From Pseudomonadota bacterium (GTDB lineage Bacteria; Pseudomonadota; Gammaproteobacteria; Steroidobacterales; Steroidobacteraceae), in assembly GCA_018241505.1 (NCBI GenBank), contig JAFEDS010000014.1, positions 22,125 to 86,124 on the forward strand: 64,000 nucleotides of DNA, written 5' to 3'. The translations under genes and the position numbers were made by a program. This document shows, in pieces, positions 25,769 to 35,691 of the stretch (the first letter of the stretch is position 1; each line of letters starts with the position of its first letter). The notes under the pieces were generated by a model. That model saw only the letters and a list, made by a program, of their open reading frames with translations, searched no databases and was not told the origin of the DNA.

Positions 25769-27175
25769 ATGAAAACACTCACCGTCCTGCTGACACTCGC
25801 CTGCGTTTCGGCCGCCTGGGCCGATGCACCGGGTCCCGTTCCGCCACCGGCGGATCGGGAGCTCGCCCGCCACATCCTGAGAGAGCTGATCGATATCAAC
25901 ACCACGCACGATCACGGCACGACCGCGGCGGCGGAAGTCATGAAAAAGCAGCTTCTGTCCGCCGGGTTTGCGCCCGAAGATGTGGTGCTGATTGCCCCTG
26001 CCGACAAGCCGACCAAGGACAATCTCGTGGTGCGCTATCGCGCCCGCAAGCCCGGCACGAAGGCGGTGTTGTTTCTGGGTCATGTCGATGTGGTCGAAGC
26101 CAAACGCGAGGACTGGAGCACCGATCCATTCCAACTGACGGAAAAGGATGGCTGGTATTACGGGCGTGGCACGGAGGACATGAAGGACGGGGTTGCCGCA
26201 CTGCTGGAGACGTTGATCCGCCTGAAGCGGGAACACTATGTTCCGGCGCGCGATGTCATAGTGGCTCTGACAGCCGATGAAGAAGCCGGTGGCGATGCGA
26301 ATGGCCCCGCTTTTCTGTTGAAGGAGCATCGCGATCTGATTGACGCCACGGTCGCTGTGAACCTGGATGGCGGCGGCGGCAGTTTGAAAAACGGCGAACG
26401 CCTGTTCTACGAAATCGGCACGAGCGAGAAGGTGTACGCCACTTTCACGCTCGAGACCACGAGCCCCGGCGGTCACGGCTCGCTGCCGGGTCCCGACAAC
26501 GCCATCTATCGGCTCACGGACGGGTTGAGCCGCCTGGACAAATACAAGTTTCCGGTGATGACGACGGCCACGACCCGCGCCAGTTTCGAGAAGTTCGCGG
26601 GCCTGGAAACGGGAGCTGCGCACGATGATCGCCTCGCCGTCGCCCGGGATACTCCGGATCCGGACGCCGCCGAGCGATTGAGTCAGAACGTCAAACTCAA
26701 CGCACAGCTCAGAACTACCTGTGTTGCCACATTGATTTCAGGGGGTCATGCCGAGAATGCCCTGCCCCAACGGGCCAAGGCAACGATTCAATGTCGCATG
26801 ATGCCCAACGACACCATCGAGAACGTACAGACGCTGCTGACCAACGCGCTCGCTGACCCCAAGATCAGCATCAAGCTCGATGCTCCCCCGATTCTGAGCC
26901 CCGAATCGCCGCTGACGAAGGAGATCATGGACAAGGCCACCAAGGTGGTGCACTCCATGTGGCCGAAGGTGCCGATCATTCCAACCATGGCCAGCGGGTT
27001 CAGTGATGGCCGTCAGACCCGAACCGCCGGCATTCCCACCTACGACCTGGGGGGATTGTGGATGGATGTGGATGACAACCGGGCGCATGGGCGCGATGAG
27101 CGGATCGGGGTGCGGGAATTCGACGAGAGCGTCGAGTACACGTACAGGTTGATGAAGGCGTTCGGCGCGAAGTAG
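25769..27175 (+). CDS. Exported M20 family metallopeptidase
   Basis: A 468-residue zinc hydrolase of the M20/M28-like peptidase clan that cleaves dipeptides or N-acyl amino acids. Signal peptide about residues 1-19. Metal and catalytic residues: H and D in FLGHVDVVEA, D in GRGTEDMKDG, the EE pair in TADEEAGGD, D in VNLDGGG, and the late H in DDNRAHGRDERIG. The dimerisation/lid domain begins near GHGSLPG. Size and motif order fit the family. It probably acts in the periplasm. Placement after a TonB receptor suggests uptake and hydrolysis of a peptide-like nutrient; this is inference. Confidence 0.93.
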   Translation: MKTLTVLLTLACVSAAWADAPGPVPPPADRELARHILRELIDINTTHDHGTTAAAEVMKKQLLSAGFAPEDVVLIAPADKPTKDNLVVRYRARKPGTKAVLFLGHVDVVEAKREDWSTDPFQLTEKDGWYYGRGTEDMKDGVAALLETLIRLKREHYVPARDVIVALTADEEAGGDANGPAFLLKEHRDLIDATVAVNLDGGGGSLKNGERLFYEIGTSEKVYATFTLETTSPGGHGSLPGPDNAIYRLTDGLSRLDKYKFPVMTTATTRASFEKFAGLETGAAHDDRLAVARDTPDPDAAERLSQNVKLNAQLRTTCVATLISGGHAENALPQRAKATIQCRMMPNDTIENVQTLLTNALADPKISIKLDAPPILSPESPLTKEIMDKATKVVHSMWPKVPIIPTMASGFSDGRQTRTAGIPTYDLGGLWMDVDDNRAHGRDERIGVREFDESVEYTYRLMKAFGAK

Positions 27176-27211
27176 GCCGCGGCGCGCGGGCGGGCCCGGC
27201 GGCGCGCGGCT

Positions 27212-27265
27212 TGCGATGGCGGGCGGCCTGCGATGGCGGGCGGCCTGCGATGGCGGGCGGCGGCC
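27212..27265. repeat. 17-bp tandem repeat, intergenic
   Basis: The unit TGCGATGGCGGGCGGCC is repeated three times (27212, 27229, 27246; the third carries an extra CGG) between the convergent M20 and diguanylate cyclase genes. The surrounding 27176-27290 is almost pure GC. It may be a slippage-prone simple repeat or contribute to termination of both genes. Confidence 0.8.
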
Positions 27266-27291
27266 TGCGGTGATGCGCCGGCGGCGCGCGA

Positions 27292-29118
27292 CTAGCCCGC
27301 CGCCTGTCCAGGTGTCTGGTCAGCCTCCGGCTCATCGCCGGGGGCCGCGTCGCTGTTGAGCGGCGGCGCAAAACAAACCTGGCCGCGCTGCGTCCGCTTG
27401 GCCTCATAACAAGCGGCATCGGCCCCAGCAGCCCAGGCTGCCGTGCTCTCGTAGCCGTTGGTAATCGTGGCAACGCCCAGACTAGCCCCGACAGAATACG
27501 TTTGCCCGTTCCACTCAACCTCCAGCGGATTGAGCGCCTGTTGGATCTGGTGCGCCACCGCGCGAGCGCGGTCCGGCGTCACCTTCTCCAACACGACAGC
27601 AAACTCGTCGCCTCCGAGGCGGGCGACACTGTCCTTCGCACGAATGTTCTCGCGCAGAACCTCCGTCACTCGACGCAGAACGGCATCGCCGGCCGCGTGT
27701 CCACCAACGTCGTTCACCGCTTTGAAGCGGTCGAGGTCAACCACGATCAGAGTGGCCGGAAGAATGAGGAAGCGGGCGCGGTCGAACAACACCTGCAGGC
27801 GCCGCTCGAACTCAAACCGGTTATAAGCGCCCGTGAGAACATCATGCGTCGCCAGGTGACTGAGCTTGCGATCGCGCTCATAGGTCTCGGTGGCGTCGCG
27901 CAGCACCAGGACCGCGCCAACGACCTTGTCATTCGGGCCAAACACGGGAGTCGCCGCCTTCGATACATACCGAACACCGCCATCAGGCCGATGCAACAAC
28001 ACCACATCCGTCGGCCGGATCACCTCACCGGTTTCCAGGCACTTGGCCAGCGCATGGGGAGCTATCCGCGAGGTGCGCGGATCGGTCATGGCAACAACAT
28101 CGTAGAGATTGCGGCCTTCGACCGCCTCCAACGATTGCCCCAGCAGCTCGTGGGCCGCCGTGTTTATGTAGATGATCTTTGCGTCAGCGTCGGTGGTAAT
28201 CACGGCGTCGGCAATCGCTCGTAATGTCGTTCTCAGGCGCTGCCGTTCGGCCGCCAGCTCACGATTGGCCGTGCGCCTCTTGTCGGTCGCGAGTCCAACT
28301 GCAACTGGCGGCAGTATCGTGGCGGCGAGAGCGAGAAACGGTAGTGCCGGGCCGACGCCATTCAACACTTCCGGCCGGATACCGAAGGTCCAGAGCGCAA
28401 TGACCATCGACCCACAGGCGCCAGACAGCACCGCAGCGCCAAAGGCGCCCGCGCGAAATGCGGCCACCGTCAACGGCACCGCCATCGCTATGAACGGGAA
28501 GCGCATGTAGCGGATCGACAGGTAGGTCGAGACGAAACAGAACACGGCCAGGATGATATTTTCGACCAGGAACGGTCTGGAAATCAGGCGCAGCGCCGTC
28601 CGGGTGCTGTACAGGTAAACGGCCGGTGCACACAGACAGGCGCCAATGGCACCGGAGAGCCACCAGTGCAGGGAGGCCTCATACCACGGCTTTCCGAACT
28701 CCGAATGTATCAGCCAGCCGCCTGGCAGCGCGGTGAAAAACGGCACAGCGAATGCGAACACACCGGCCATCCGCAAGCCCTGGTGAAAGGAGATGTTGGG
28801 CAGGGGAAATGTGAGCCAGTTCCGGAATATCCAGGCTGTGGTGCCGATCTCGAGCACATTGACGCAGCTCATGGACACAGAATACTGAAGCGGCAGGTGC
28901 AAGCTGAGCTCAGTGGCGAGCACACCGGCCATCACTGCACCCACCAGGACGGGCAGCCAGCGAACCCGGGGCATGCGGACCAACAGGGCCGCGGCCAAAG
29001 CATTGCCGGGCCAGACCAGATCCGAAGCCGCCGTGACCTTCAAGATACTGGTAGCCGCAAAGGCGGCGAGGAAAAACGCCGCCGCCACCGCCAACTCACC
29101 CAGAGGCAAGCGACGCAA
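27292..29118 (-). CDS. MASE1-PAS-GGDEF diguanylate cyclase
   Basis: A 608-residue membrane enzyme that makes cyclic di-GMP. The N-terminal half (about residues 8-285) is a MASE1 sensor with about eight hydrophobic segments and the typical DLVWPGNALAAALL. A PAS domain follows (about 300-410, with IADAVITTDADAKIIYINTA), then GGDEF (about 430-585). The catalytic motif is intact: GGDEF at 502-506, with an RxxD inhibitory site (RAKD) five residues upstream, so product feedback is expected. The C-terminus has an acidic low-complexity tail. The TTG at 29118 is the apparent start. It heads a large c-di-GMP signalling block. Confidence 0.9.
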   Translation of the reverse strand: MRRLPLGELAVAAAFFLAAFAATSILKVTAASDLVWPGNALAAALLVRMPRVRWLPVLVGAVMAGVLATELSLHLPLQYSVSMSCVNVLEIGTTAWIFRNWLTFPLPNISFHQGLRMAGVFAFAVPFFTALPGGWLIHSEFGKPWYEASLHWWLSGAIGACLCAPAVYLYSTRTALRLISRPFLVENIILAVFCFVSTYLSIRYMRFPFIAMAVPLTVAAFRAGAFGAAVLSGACGSMVIALWTFGIRPEVLNGVGPALPFLALAATILPPVAVGLATDKRRTANRELAAERQRLRTTLRAIADAVITTDADAKIIYINTAAHELLGQSLEAVEGRNLYDVVAMTDPRTSRIAPHALAKCLETGEVIRPTDVVLLHRPDGGVRYVSKAATPVFGPNDKVVGAVLVLRDATETYERDRKLSHLATHDVLTGAYNRFEFERRLQVLFDRARFLILPATLIVVDLDRFKAVNDVGGHAAGDAVLRRVTEVLRENIRAKDSVARLGGDEFAVVLEKVTPDRARAVAHQIQQALNPLEVEWNGQTYSVGASLGVATITNGYESTAAWAAGADAACYEAKRTQRGQVCFAPPLNSDAAPGDEPEADQTPGQAAG

Positions 29119-29215
29119 GAATCCAACCCCCGGGGTTACTTCAGCCGTTTCCCCGGAGATTACTGGCGACGCAGCGGCGCGTACCAGTGCTGCATCCCAT
29201 TACTGGGACATGTAT

Positions 29216-32200
29216 TCAACTTGTGCGCCGCACGGGGTCCTGCTCACCTCGACTGCGTCCCAGCCAGGTGGTCATGTCAGCAAACGACAGCGGCTTGCTG
29301 ATCAGATAGCCCTGCATCTGATCGCAGCGCAGCAAATGCAAAAACCGCGCCTGCTCCTCGGATTCGACGCCCTCCGCCACCACCACCAGCTTCAGTGAAT
29401 GCGCCAGTGAAATCACGGTGGATACCAGCGTCATGGTGGCCGGATCCTCCAGCATGGCGATCACAAACGAGCGGTCGATCTTCAGAGTCTGGGCCGGCAA
29501 CTTGGTGAGATAGGCGAGCGATGAGTAGCCGGTGCCGAAGTCATCGATGGCAATCCGCACGCCCAGCTCGCGCAACGCCCGCAGCTTCTCAATGTTGCCC
29601 GTGGCGTCCTTCATGATCACCGACTCGGTGACTTCAATATCGAGTCCCGGATCGTGACCGGACAACTTCAGCACGTTGGCCACCGAGCGGACAAAATCCG
29701 TACGCTGCAACTGTACCGTGGAGACATTTACGGCAATCCGTGGCGCGTGCAGGTGACGCGCCACCCACATTCCCCGATCGAGGATCGCCTGGCGCAGGGC
29801 CCAGTTTCCCACCTCGATGATCATGCCCGTCTCTTCCAGGAGCGGAATGAACTTCATGGGCGGCACCAGGCCCATCTGCGGATGCTGCCAGCGGATCAGG
29901 GCCTCGACGCCCTGCAGGCGCCGGCCGTCCAGGTCTACTTTTGGCTGGTAATACAACACAAACTCTTCCTGCTCAATGGCCCTCTTGAGTTGGTTTTCCA
30001 GATTGAGCGCTTCATTGGCGCGGGCCGTGAGATGGGGGGCGTAAAACAACAGCCGGTCGCCGGTGGTCTTGGCATTTTTCAGGGCCGCTTCGGCATTGCG
30101 GATCAGCTCCACCGGCTCATGGCCATCGGCCGGATACACGGCCACCGCCACTTTGGCTGACAGGCGCAACTCGGTGCCCTCCACCGTGAACGGTGCGCCC
30201 AGCCACTGGTGACGCCACTTTTCAATGGTCTGCGCGACTTCGGTCGCCGTTCCGACATCGAATATCACAGCAGCGAACTGGTCTGCGCCGAGGCGCGCCA
30301 CTTCGCTGGCATCACCCACACAGCCCGCCAGCCGTTCGCCCAACTGTCTGAGCAGCTCATCGCCGGCATGGCGTCCGAAAGTATCGTTGATGGTCTCGAA
30401 GCGCTCCAGGTCGGCGATGACCAGGGCAAACTTGCGCTGTCCGCGGGCTGCGGCACTGACATACTGGGCCAGGCGTTCGTAGAAGAATGTACGGTTGGCA
30501 AGTCCCGTGAGCGAGTCGTAGTAGGCGAGATAGTTGAGCCGCTCAGCTTTCTTGATGTGATCCAGCGCAAACGAGATGTCGCCGCACAACTCACTGAGCA
30601 GGCGCATTTCCGCCGCATTGAAAAAGCCGCTCTCATCCATCACCAGCACCAGGCAGCCGACCGACTCCGCCTCAATCACCAGCGGTAACGCGACAATGGC
30701 GCGGTGGCCCCGCTCGAGCATCTGCCGCGCCGGCGGCACGAGCTTTGAATCACTCAACAGATCGTCGCAGATCACCGGCTGTTGCAGCCTCATGGACGCG
30801 GAAATCAGGCTCTCCTGCGCTTCGCCCACCGCCCCCAACTTGCAGGCCATGGCCTGTGCGAGATCCGGAGCGTCGCCCGCCCAGGCCACGGGCGTGACCT
30901 GGGAAGTCTCGGGATCGAGCCAACTGCACCAGGCCATGCGGAAGCGGCCATACTCGACAGCGAGGCGACAGGCTTCCCAGAACAACTCCGTCCGGTCGGC
31001 GACCCTCACAATCAGGGAGTTGATACCACTCAACATGGCATGAACGCGGTTCAGGTGCTCAATCTGAGCTTCCGACTGTTTGCGCTGGGTGATGTCGGTT
31101 GCAACACCCACCACGCGCCCGATGCGGCCACTGTTGTCGGCGGCAATGGGAAAGGTGCGCGCGCAGATCCAGCGCACTTCACCATCCGGGCGCACGATCC
31201 GGAACTCGAGCTCGCGCTGTTCGGACAGGCCGCGGGGATCCTGTTGCACTTCAGCGCGCAGCCGCTCCAGGTCCTGCGCATGAATCGAATCGGTCCACGG
31301 CAGCGGCGCCGCGCTGCCATCGGTCCAGGGGCGACCCCAGATATGCGCATAGGCAGGGCTCATGTACAGTGTGCAGGACAGATCGCCGGCGACGACAAAG
31401 AAGGCGTCCTGGATGTTTTCGGCCAGCTCGCGAAAGCGCTCCTCACTGACTTTCAGCTCGGCGGCGGCGCGGGCTCGCTCATCGACCTGCACCTGGAGTT
31501 GGGCGGCATGATGCTGTACCTCGAAATACAACCGCCCGTTCTCGTAGATGCGCCCCGATTGCGCGCCGAGCACCGACAGAATCAGCTCGTCCTCTGCACT
31601 GAATTCCTCGGCACCCACCTTGTCGGCCAGGCACAACCAGCCGAATGACTGCGTGAGGGACATTACCGGAGCGGCCAGAAAAGCGCGGGCCGGTGGATAG
31701 CGGCCAGGCAAGCCGGCATCAATCGGGCTTGCATTGCCACTCGACACACGCCACGGGCGCCGCTCGGACGCCACGCGACCGAGCAGCCCCGCTTCCACGC
31801 AGGGTATGTCCGACACATCCACCCCGCTGCTCGCGTAGATCACGGTGCCGGCGTCACCCTCGACCGCCAGCACCGAATATTTCGCGCCCAACAAGTTGCG
31901 AGCCCCGCGGCAGACTTTCTCGAACAGCACGCGCGGCTCGCGCTCGGATGCGAGCTGCACATTCAACTCGGTGAGGGCCGCGAAGCGTGCGTTCGCAACC
32001 TTGAGCTGGTTGGCCTTCTGCGCCAGCTTGTTGGTAATGAGTTGCAGGTGCTCGCGGTCGAAACCGGGATCCACCGACTGCGGCGGGGCGTCGGGGTTGC
32101 CGGCGAGCACTTCGGAAACCGCTTTGACGATACCCGCCGCACCGCTCGAGCGCACGATGACGCGCGACACGCGGCAGGCTTCGGCCAGATTGCGCGCCTC

Positions 32201-32464
32201 GGTCTCGTGGTAGTGCGCGGTATAGAAAATGACTGCGACATTGTGGAGCTGGGGATCCGCACGCAGGCGGCGCACAAATTCAAAGCCATCCATGGAGGGC
32301 ATGAGGATGTCGGAAATCACCAGGTCCGGAATCTCGGTACGCGCTGCCTCGAGGCCTTCGAGACCATCACGGGCTTCAATCAACCGGTGGCCCTCGTGAG
32401 TCAACAAGGTGACAACGAGCTTGCGATTGCTGCCGTTGTCATCGACTACGAGGATGGTTGCCAT
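29216..32464 (-). CDS. REC-GAF-PAS-GAF-GGDEF-EAL c-di-GMP phosphodiesterase
   Basis: A 1082-residue cytoplasmic signalling protein. Order: receiver (phospho-acceptor D52 in SDILMPSMDG), coiled linker, GAF, PAS (about 340-460), second GAF (starting MLSGINSLIVRVADR), GGDEF, EAL. The GGDEF motif is altered to GADQF, so cyclase activity is unlikely. The EAL domain keeps its catalytic set: EAL at 854-856, the VTES glutamate, DDFGTGYSS, the KIDRSF lysine and EGVE. It should therefore hydrolyse c-di-GMP under control of the receiver and GTP binding. ATG at 32464 lies 15 bases after a histidine-kinase gene, the likely phosphodonor. Its GAF-GGDEF-EAL half is paralogous to the protein at 33433. Confidence 0.92.
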   Translation of the reverse strand: MATILVVDDNGSNRKLVVTLLTHEGHRLIEARDGLEGLEAARTEIPDLVISDILMPSMDGFEFVRRLRADPQLHNVAVIFYTAHYHETEARNLAEACRVSRVIVRSSGAAGIVKAVSEVLAGNPDAPPQSVDPGFDREHLQLITNKLAQKANQLKVANARFAALTELNVQLASEREPRVLFEKVCRGARNLLGAKYSVLAVEGDAGTVIYASSGVDVSDIPCVEAGLLGRVASERRPWRVSSGNASPIDAGLPGRYPPARAFLAAPVMSLTQSFGWLCLADKVGAEEFSAEDELILSVLGAQSGRIYENGRLYFEVQHHAAQLQVQVDERARAAAELKVSEERFRELAENIQDAFFVVAGDLSCTLYMSPAYAHIWGRPWTDGSAAPLPWTDSIHAQDLERLRAEVQQDPRGLSEQRELEFRIVRPDGEVRWICARTFPIAADNSGRIGRVVGVATDITQRKQSEAQIEHLNRVHAMLSGINSLIVRVADRTELFWEACRLAVEYGRFRMAWCSWLDPETSQVTPVAWAGDAPDLAQAMACKLGAVGEAQESLISASMRLQQPVICDDLLSDSKLVPPARQMLERGHRAIVALPLVIEAESVGCLVLVMDESGFFNAAEMRLLSELCGDISFALDHIKKAERLNYLAYYDSLTGLANRTFFYERLAQYVSAAARGQRKFALVIADLERFETINDTFGRHAGDELLRQLGERLAGCVGDASEVARLGADQFAAVIFDVGTATEVAQTIEKWRHQWLGAPFTVEGTELRLSAKVAVAVYPADGHEPVELIRNAEAALKNAKTTGDRLLFYAPHLTARANEALNLENQLKRAIEQEEFVLYYQPKVDLDGRRLQGVEALIRWQHPQMGLVPPMKFIPLLEETGMIIEVGNWALRQAILDRGMWVARHLHAPRIAVNVSTVQLQRTDFVRSVANVLKLSGHDPGLDIEVTESVIMKDATGNIEKLRALRELGVRIAIDDFGTGYSSLAYLTKLPAQTLKIDRSFVIAMLEDPATMTLVSTVISLAHSLKLVVVAEGVESEEQARFLHLLRCDQMQGYLISKPLSFADMTTWLGRSRGEQDPVRRTS

Positions 32465-32479
32465 GAGTCCGTGCGCCGC

Positions 32480-33259
32480 TCAAACGTCCGTGTCGTCGGG
32501 CAACGTGACGTAGAAAGTGGAGCCCTGTCCGACCTGAGATTCGGCCCAGACACGGCCACCGTGGCGGGTAACAATTCGGCGCACCTTGGCCAGCCCCATG
32601 CCGATCCCGCGGGATGCATCCGCCGCGTGCATGTGCTGGAAGGGAGTAAACAACTTGCTCGCGTACTTGAGATCGAATCCCACGCCGTTGTCGCGAACAA
32701 ACAGCAGCAGCTCGCGCGGCTGTGCCACGCGGGTGCCGATCTCGATGACGGCGGGCTCGCGCGCGCGGGTATATTTGACGGCATTGGCGATCAGGTTGAC
32801 GAACACCTCGCGCAGCAGGTTTTCATCCGCCCGGACGTTCGGCAACCGGGTCCGCTGCCATTGAATATTGCGGCCCTGAGTCCAGGGCCGTACCAGCTCC
32901 AGCGCTTCGCTGAGCACATCCTCGAGCTCCACCTCCGAGATGACCAACTCGGCGCTGTTCACCCGGGAATATTCCACCAGCGCGCCGAGCTGCTCACTCA
33001 TTGTACGGGTGGCCAGGATGATGCGCTCCAGGTGATCGCGGCTCTCGTCATCCAAAACCGCGCCGCTGGAGGTTTGCAGCAGTTGCGCAAAGCCGTCGAT
33101 GTGCATCAACGGGGTACGCAGGTCGTGTGCGATCGAGTACGTGAGCGCGTCTATCTCGCGCCCCGCGGCCTGCAGCGCCTGCTGCAGCCGGCCATTGCGG
33201 GCCTCCAGGTTTCGAACCAACGCCGCGGACGGTTGCTCGACTGTGTCAGTATCGGCCAT
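32480..33259 (-). CDS. Cytoplasmic sensor histidine kinase
   Basis: A compact 259-residue histidine kinase without a transmembrane or recognisable sensor domain. A short coiled N-terminus leads to the HisKA box with H45 in SIAHDLRTPL, then an HATPase_c domain with the N-box (VFVNLIANAVKYT), G1 (DNGVGF) and G2 (GIGMGLAKV). This arrangement is of the Cph1/bacteriophytochrome kinase type, here lacking the photosensory part. It probably senses through a partner or acts in a phosphorelay. It is transcribed just upstream of the REC-GGDEF-EAL gene and divergently from the paralogous REC-GGDEF-EAL gene at 33433, so either receiver may be its target. Confidence 0.92.
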   Translation of the reverse strand: MADTDTVEQPSAALVRNLEARNGRLQQALQAAGREIDALTYSIAHDLRTPLMHIDGFAQLLQTSSGAVLDDESRDHLERIILATRTMSEQLGALVEYSRVNSAELVISEVELEDVLSEALELVRPWTQGRNIQWQRTRLPNVRADENLLREVFVNLIANAVKYTRAREPAVIEIGTRVAQPRELLLFVRDNGVGFDLKYASKLFTPFQHMHAADASRGIGMGLAKVRRIVTRHGGRVWAESQVGQGSTFYVTLPDDTDV

Positions 33260-33432
33260 GCCCGATTGTATGGGAGTTACCGCCGAGTGGCTCCATTGTG
33301 TTGCAATGCATGATATGACCCACGTCTCAATTACCGCGAATTATGGTGTGTTTGACGGCGAACAGCCGCTGCGCCGGCAGCTCAAAATGGTAACTTCCCG
33401 TTCGCTGACGGTAGCGGGGCGGGTACGACAGC

Positions 33433-35652
33433 GTGCTGGCACGAGTGTTGTTTGTCGAAGATGTGGAAACCGACGCGGAGCTGGCGGTCCGGCGCCTGCG
33501 AACGGAGGGTGTTCCGTGCGAGTACAAACGCGTGGAGACGGAACAGCAGTATCTCGATGCGCTGCATAGCGGCGGCTACGACATCATTCTGTCGGACTTC
33601 TCCCTGCCGCAATTCGACGGCATGTCAGCCCTGGCGCTGGCCAAGCGGGAGCTGCCGGACGTTCCCTTTATCTTCCTGTCCGGCACGATCGGCGAGGAAC
33701 GTGCCATTGAAGCGTTGCGTTGCGGTGCAGTCGATTACGTACTCAAAAGTAATCTCAAGCGGCTCGCGCCGGCAGTTACGCGCGCCCTGCGCGAAGCTGA
33801 GCAGCAGCGCGAACGCACCGCCCAGCAGGCCCGCATTGCCCGCCTGACCCGCATCCTCGAGATGTTGTCCGGAATCAACACCGCGGTGGTGCGAATCCGC
33901 GACCGGCTCGAGTTGTTGCACGAGGCCTGCCGCATCGCCGTCACGACCGGACATTATGTCACCGCGTTGGTTTCTTTCATCGAGCCCGGTACGCGCACGG
34001 CGCGCCCCCACACCTGGGCCGGCGAGGCCGATGAGCAGATGGAATCGCGCGTTTTCGTCATCGCGGCCAGCGCAGAGGAGGACTCGAGCGTCACAGGCCG
34101 GGTCTTGCGTACCGGCGAAGTATTTCTGTGCAATGACATTGCCCGGGCCGACCGGATCGTGTCGCGATTCCCGAGCTTGCGGGATGCCCAGTTCCAGGCC
34201 ATTGTGGCTCTGCCGCTCACGGTCGACGGCACCATCGTCGGAACGCTGACGCTCACCGCCCAGGACCGCGACAGCATCACCGACGAAGAGTTGAATCTGC
34301 TGCGCGAGGTCGCTGCCAACCTGTCGTTCGCGCTGCAGTATTTCGAGAAGGAAAGCGCGGTTCAATTCCTGTCCTACTTCGACTCGCTCACGGGGCTGGC
34401 CAAGCGGGTCCTGTTCTGCGAGCGGCTGGCGAGCCGGCTCACCGCGCGCAAGGCGGAGGAACCCCAGCCTGCCGTCGCCATCATCGACATTGAGCACCTG
34501 AGCATCATCAACGATTCATACGGACGCCACGCGGGCGATCATCTGCTGCGTCTGATTGCCGACCGGCTGCGCAGCCGCCTGAACACCGAATCACTCGCCT
34601 ACCTGGGCGCGGGTTGTTTCGGCATGTTGCTGGAGAACGCGGACGGCCAGGACGATGCCTTGCGCGAGTTGCAACAACATATCGTGGCCATGTTCGACAA
34701 GCCATTCCGGATCGAGGCTCACGATGTGCCGGTGACGGTCAAATCCGGTCTCGCCTGTCGAGGTCCCGGCGGCCAGGACGCCGAAGCGCTCGTGCAGAAT
34801 GCGGAAGCCGGGCTGCGCCAGGCGAAGCTGGCCGGCGAGCAATATCACCACCACCGCCTGGATCTGAGCTCCAAGCTGGCCGCCCGTCTCGCCCTCGAAC
34901 ACCGGTTGCGCGGCGCACTGGAGAACGATCGCTACCTGCTCTACTACCAACCGAAGATCGACATTGCCAGCGGCGAGTTGGACGGTGTGGAAGCGCTGCT
35001 GCGTTGGGACGATCCCGAGCGGGGCATTGTGTCACCGGGGGAGTTTCTGCCCATCCTGGAATCGACCGGCATGATTGTCAGTGTAGGCGAATGGGCGCTC
35101 CATCATGCCGCCGCGCAGTGCCAGCGCTGGAAGGCTGCGGGATTACGGCCCATCCACGTGGCGGTGAACTGCTCGCCACTGCAACTGCGGCGTCCCGGCT
35201 TCGCGGAGCTCGTCCGCGATATTGTCCAGGGTTGGAGCGGGGATGGGTGGGGCCTCGACCTCGAGATCACCGAGAGCCTGCTCATCGACCCGGAATCGGA
35301 TGAGGTCCGTAAGCTACGCGCCTTGCGCGGCGCGGGTGTGCGCGTAGCCATCGACGACTTCGGCACCGGCTACTCCTCGCTCAGCCGTTTATCGGACCTG
35401 CCGGTCGACACCCTGAAGATTGATCGATGCTTCATTAACGGACTGCCGGGCGACCGGGCCTCTTCCCGCCTGGTCCCAACGGTCATCAGCCTCGCCCGCG
35501 CCTTCGATATGACCACGGTGGCCGAAGGCGTGGAGACCCGCGCCCAACTCAACTTCCTGCAGCAGGCCGGCTGTATCCAGTCCCAGGGATTCCTGCATGC
35601 GCAGCCGATGCCCGCGGCCGCCCTGGAAGCACTGTTGGCACCCAAACATTAG
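33433..35652 (+). CDS. REC-GAF-GGDEF-EAL c-di-GMP phosphodiesterase
   Basis: A 739-residue response regulator with a c-di-GMP output. Receiver residues 3-120 with D55 in LSDFSLPQFDG; a coiled linker; a GAF domain starting near MLSGINTAVVRIRDR; a degenerate GGDEF (LGAGCF replaces the motif, so not a cyclase); and an EAL domain with EAL at 520-522, VNCSPLQL, LEITES, DDFGTGYSS, KIDR and EGVE intact. It should act as a phosphodiesterase. The start is GTG at 33433, without a strong ribosome-binding site. Its closest relative in the window is the 29216 protein on the other strand; the pair flanks a shared divergent region and the kinase at 32480. Confidence 0.92.
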   Translation: MLARVLFVEDVETDAELAVRRLRTEGVPCEYKRVETEQQYLDALHSGGYDIILSDFSLPQFDGMSALALAKRELPDVPFIFLSGTIGEERAIEALRCGAVDYVLKSNLKRLAPAVTRALREAEQQRERTAQQARIARLTRILEMLSGINTAVVRIRDRLELLHEACRIAVTTGHYVTALVSFIEPGTRTARPHTWAGEADEQMESRVFVIAASAEEDSSVTGRVLRTGEVFLCNDIARADRIVSRFPSLRDAQFQAIVALPLTVDGTIVGTLTLTAQDRDSITDEELNLLREVAANLSFALQYFEKESAVQFLSYFDSLTGLAKRVLFCERLASRLTARKAEEPQPAVAIIDIEHLSIINDSYGRHAGDHLLRLIADRLRSRLNTESLAYLGAGCFGMLLENADGQDDALRELQQHIVAMFDKPFRIEAHDVPVTVKSGLACRGPGGQDAEALVQNAEAGLRQAKLAGEQYHHHRLDLSSKLAARLALEHRLRGALENDRYLLYYQPKIDIASGELDGVEALLRWDDPERGIVSPGEFLPILESTGMIVSVGEWALHHAAAQCQRWKAAGLRPIHVAVNCSPLQLRRPGFAELVRDIVQGWSGDGWGLDLEITESLLIDPESDEVRKLRALRGAGVRVAIDDFGTGYSSLSRLSDLPVDTLKIDRCFINGLPGDRASSRLVPTVISLARAFDMTTVAEGVETRAQLNFLQQAGCIQSQGFLHAQPMPAAALEALLAPKH

Positions 35653-35691
35653 CGTGTACCATACTGGTGGATTCGTCCAGGAGCACTCGCG

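Noticed and set aside
25412-26623. 403-codon minus-strand frame spanning the TonB receptor and M20 genes
   Set aside because: It crosses the boundary of two well-supported plus-strand genes and shows no domain.
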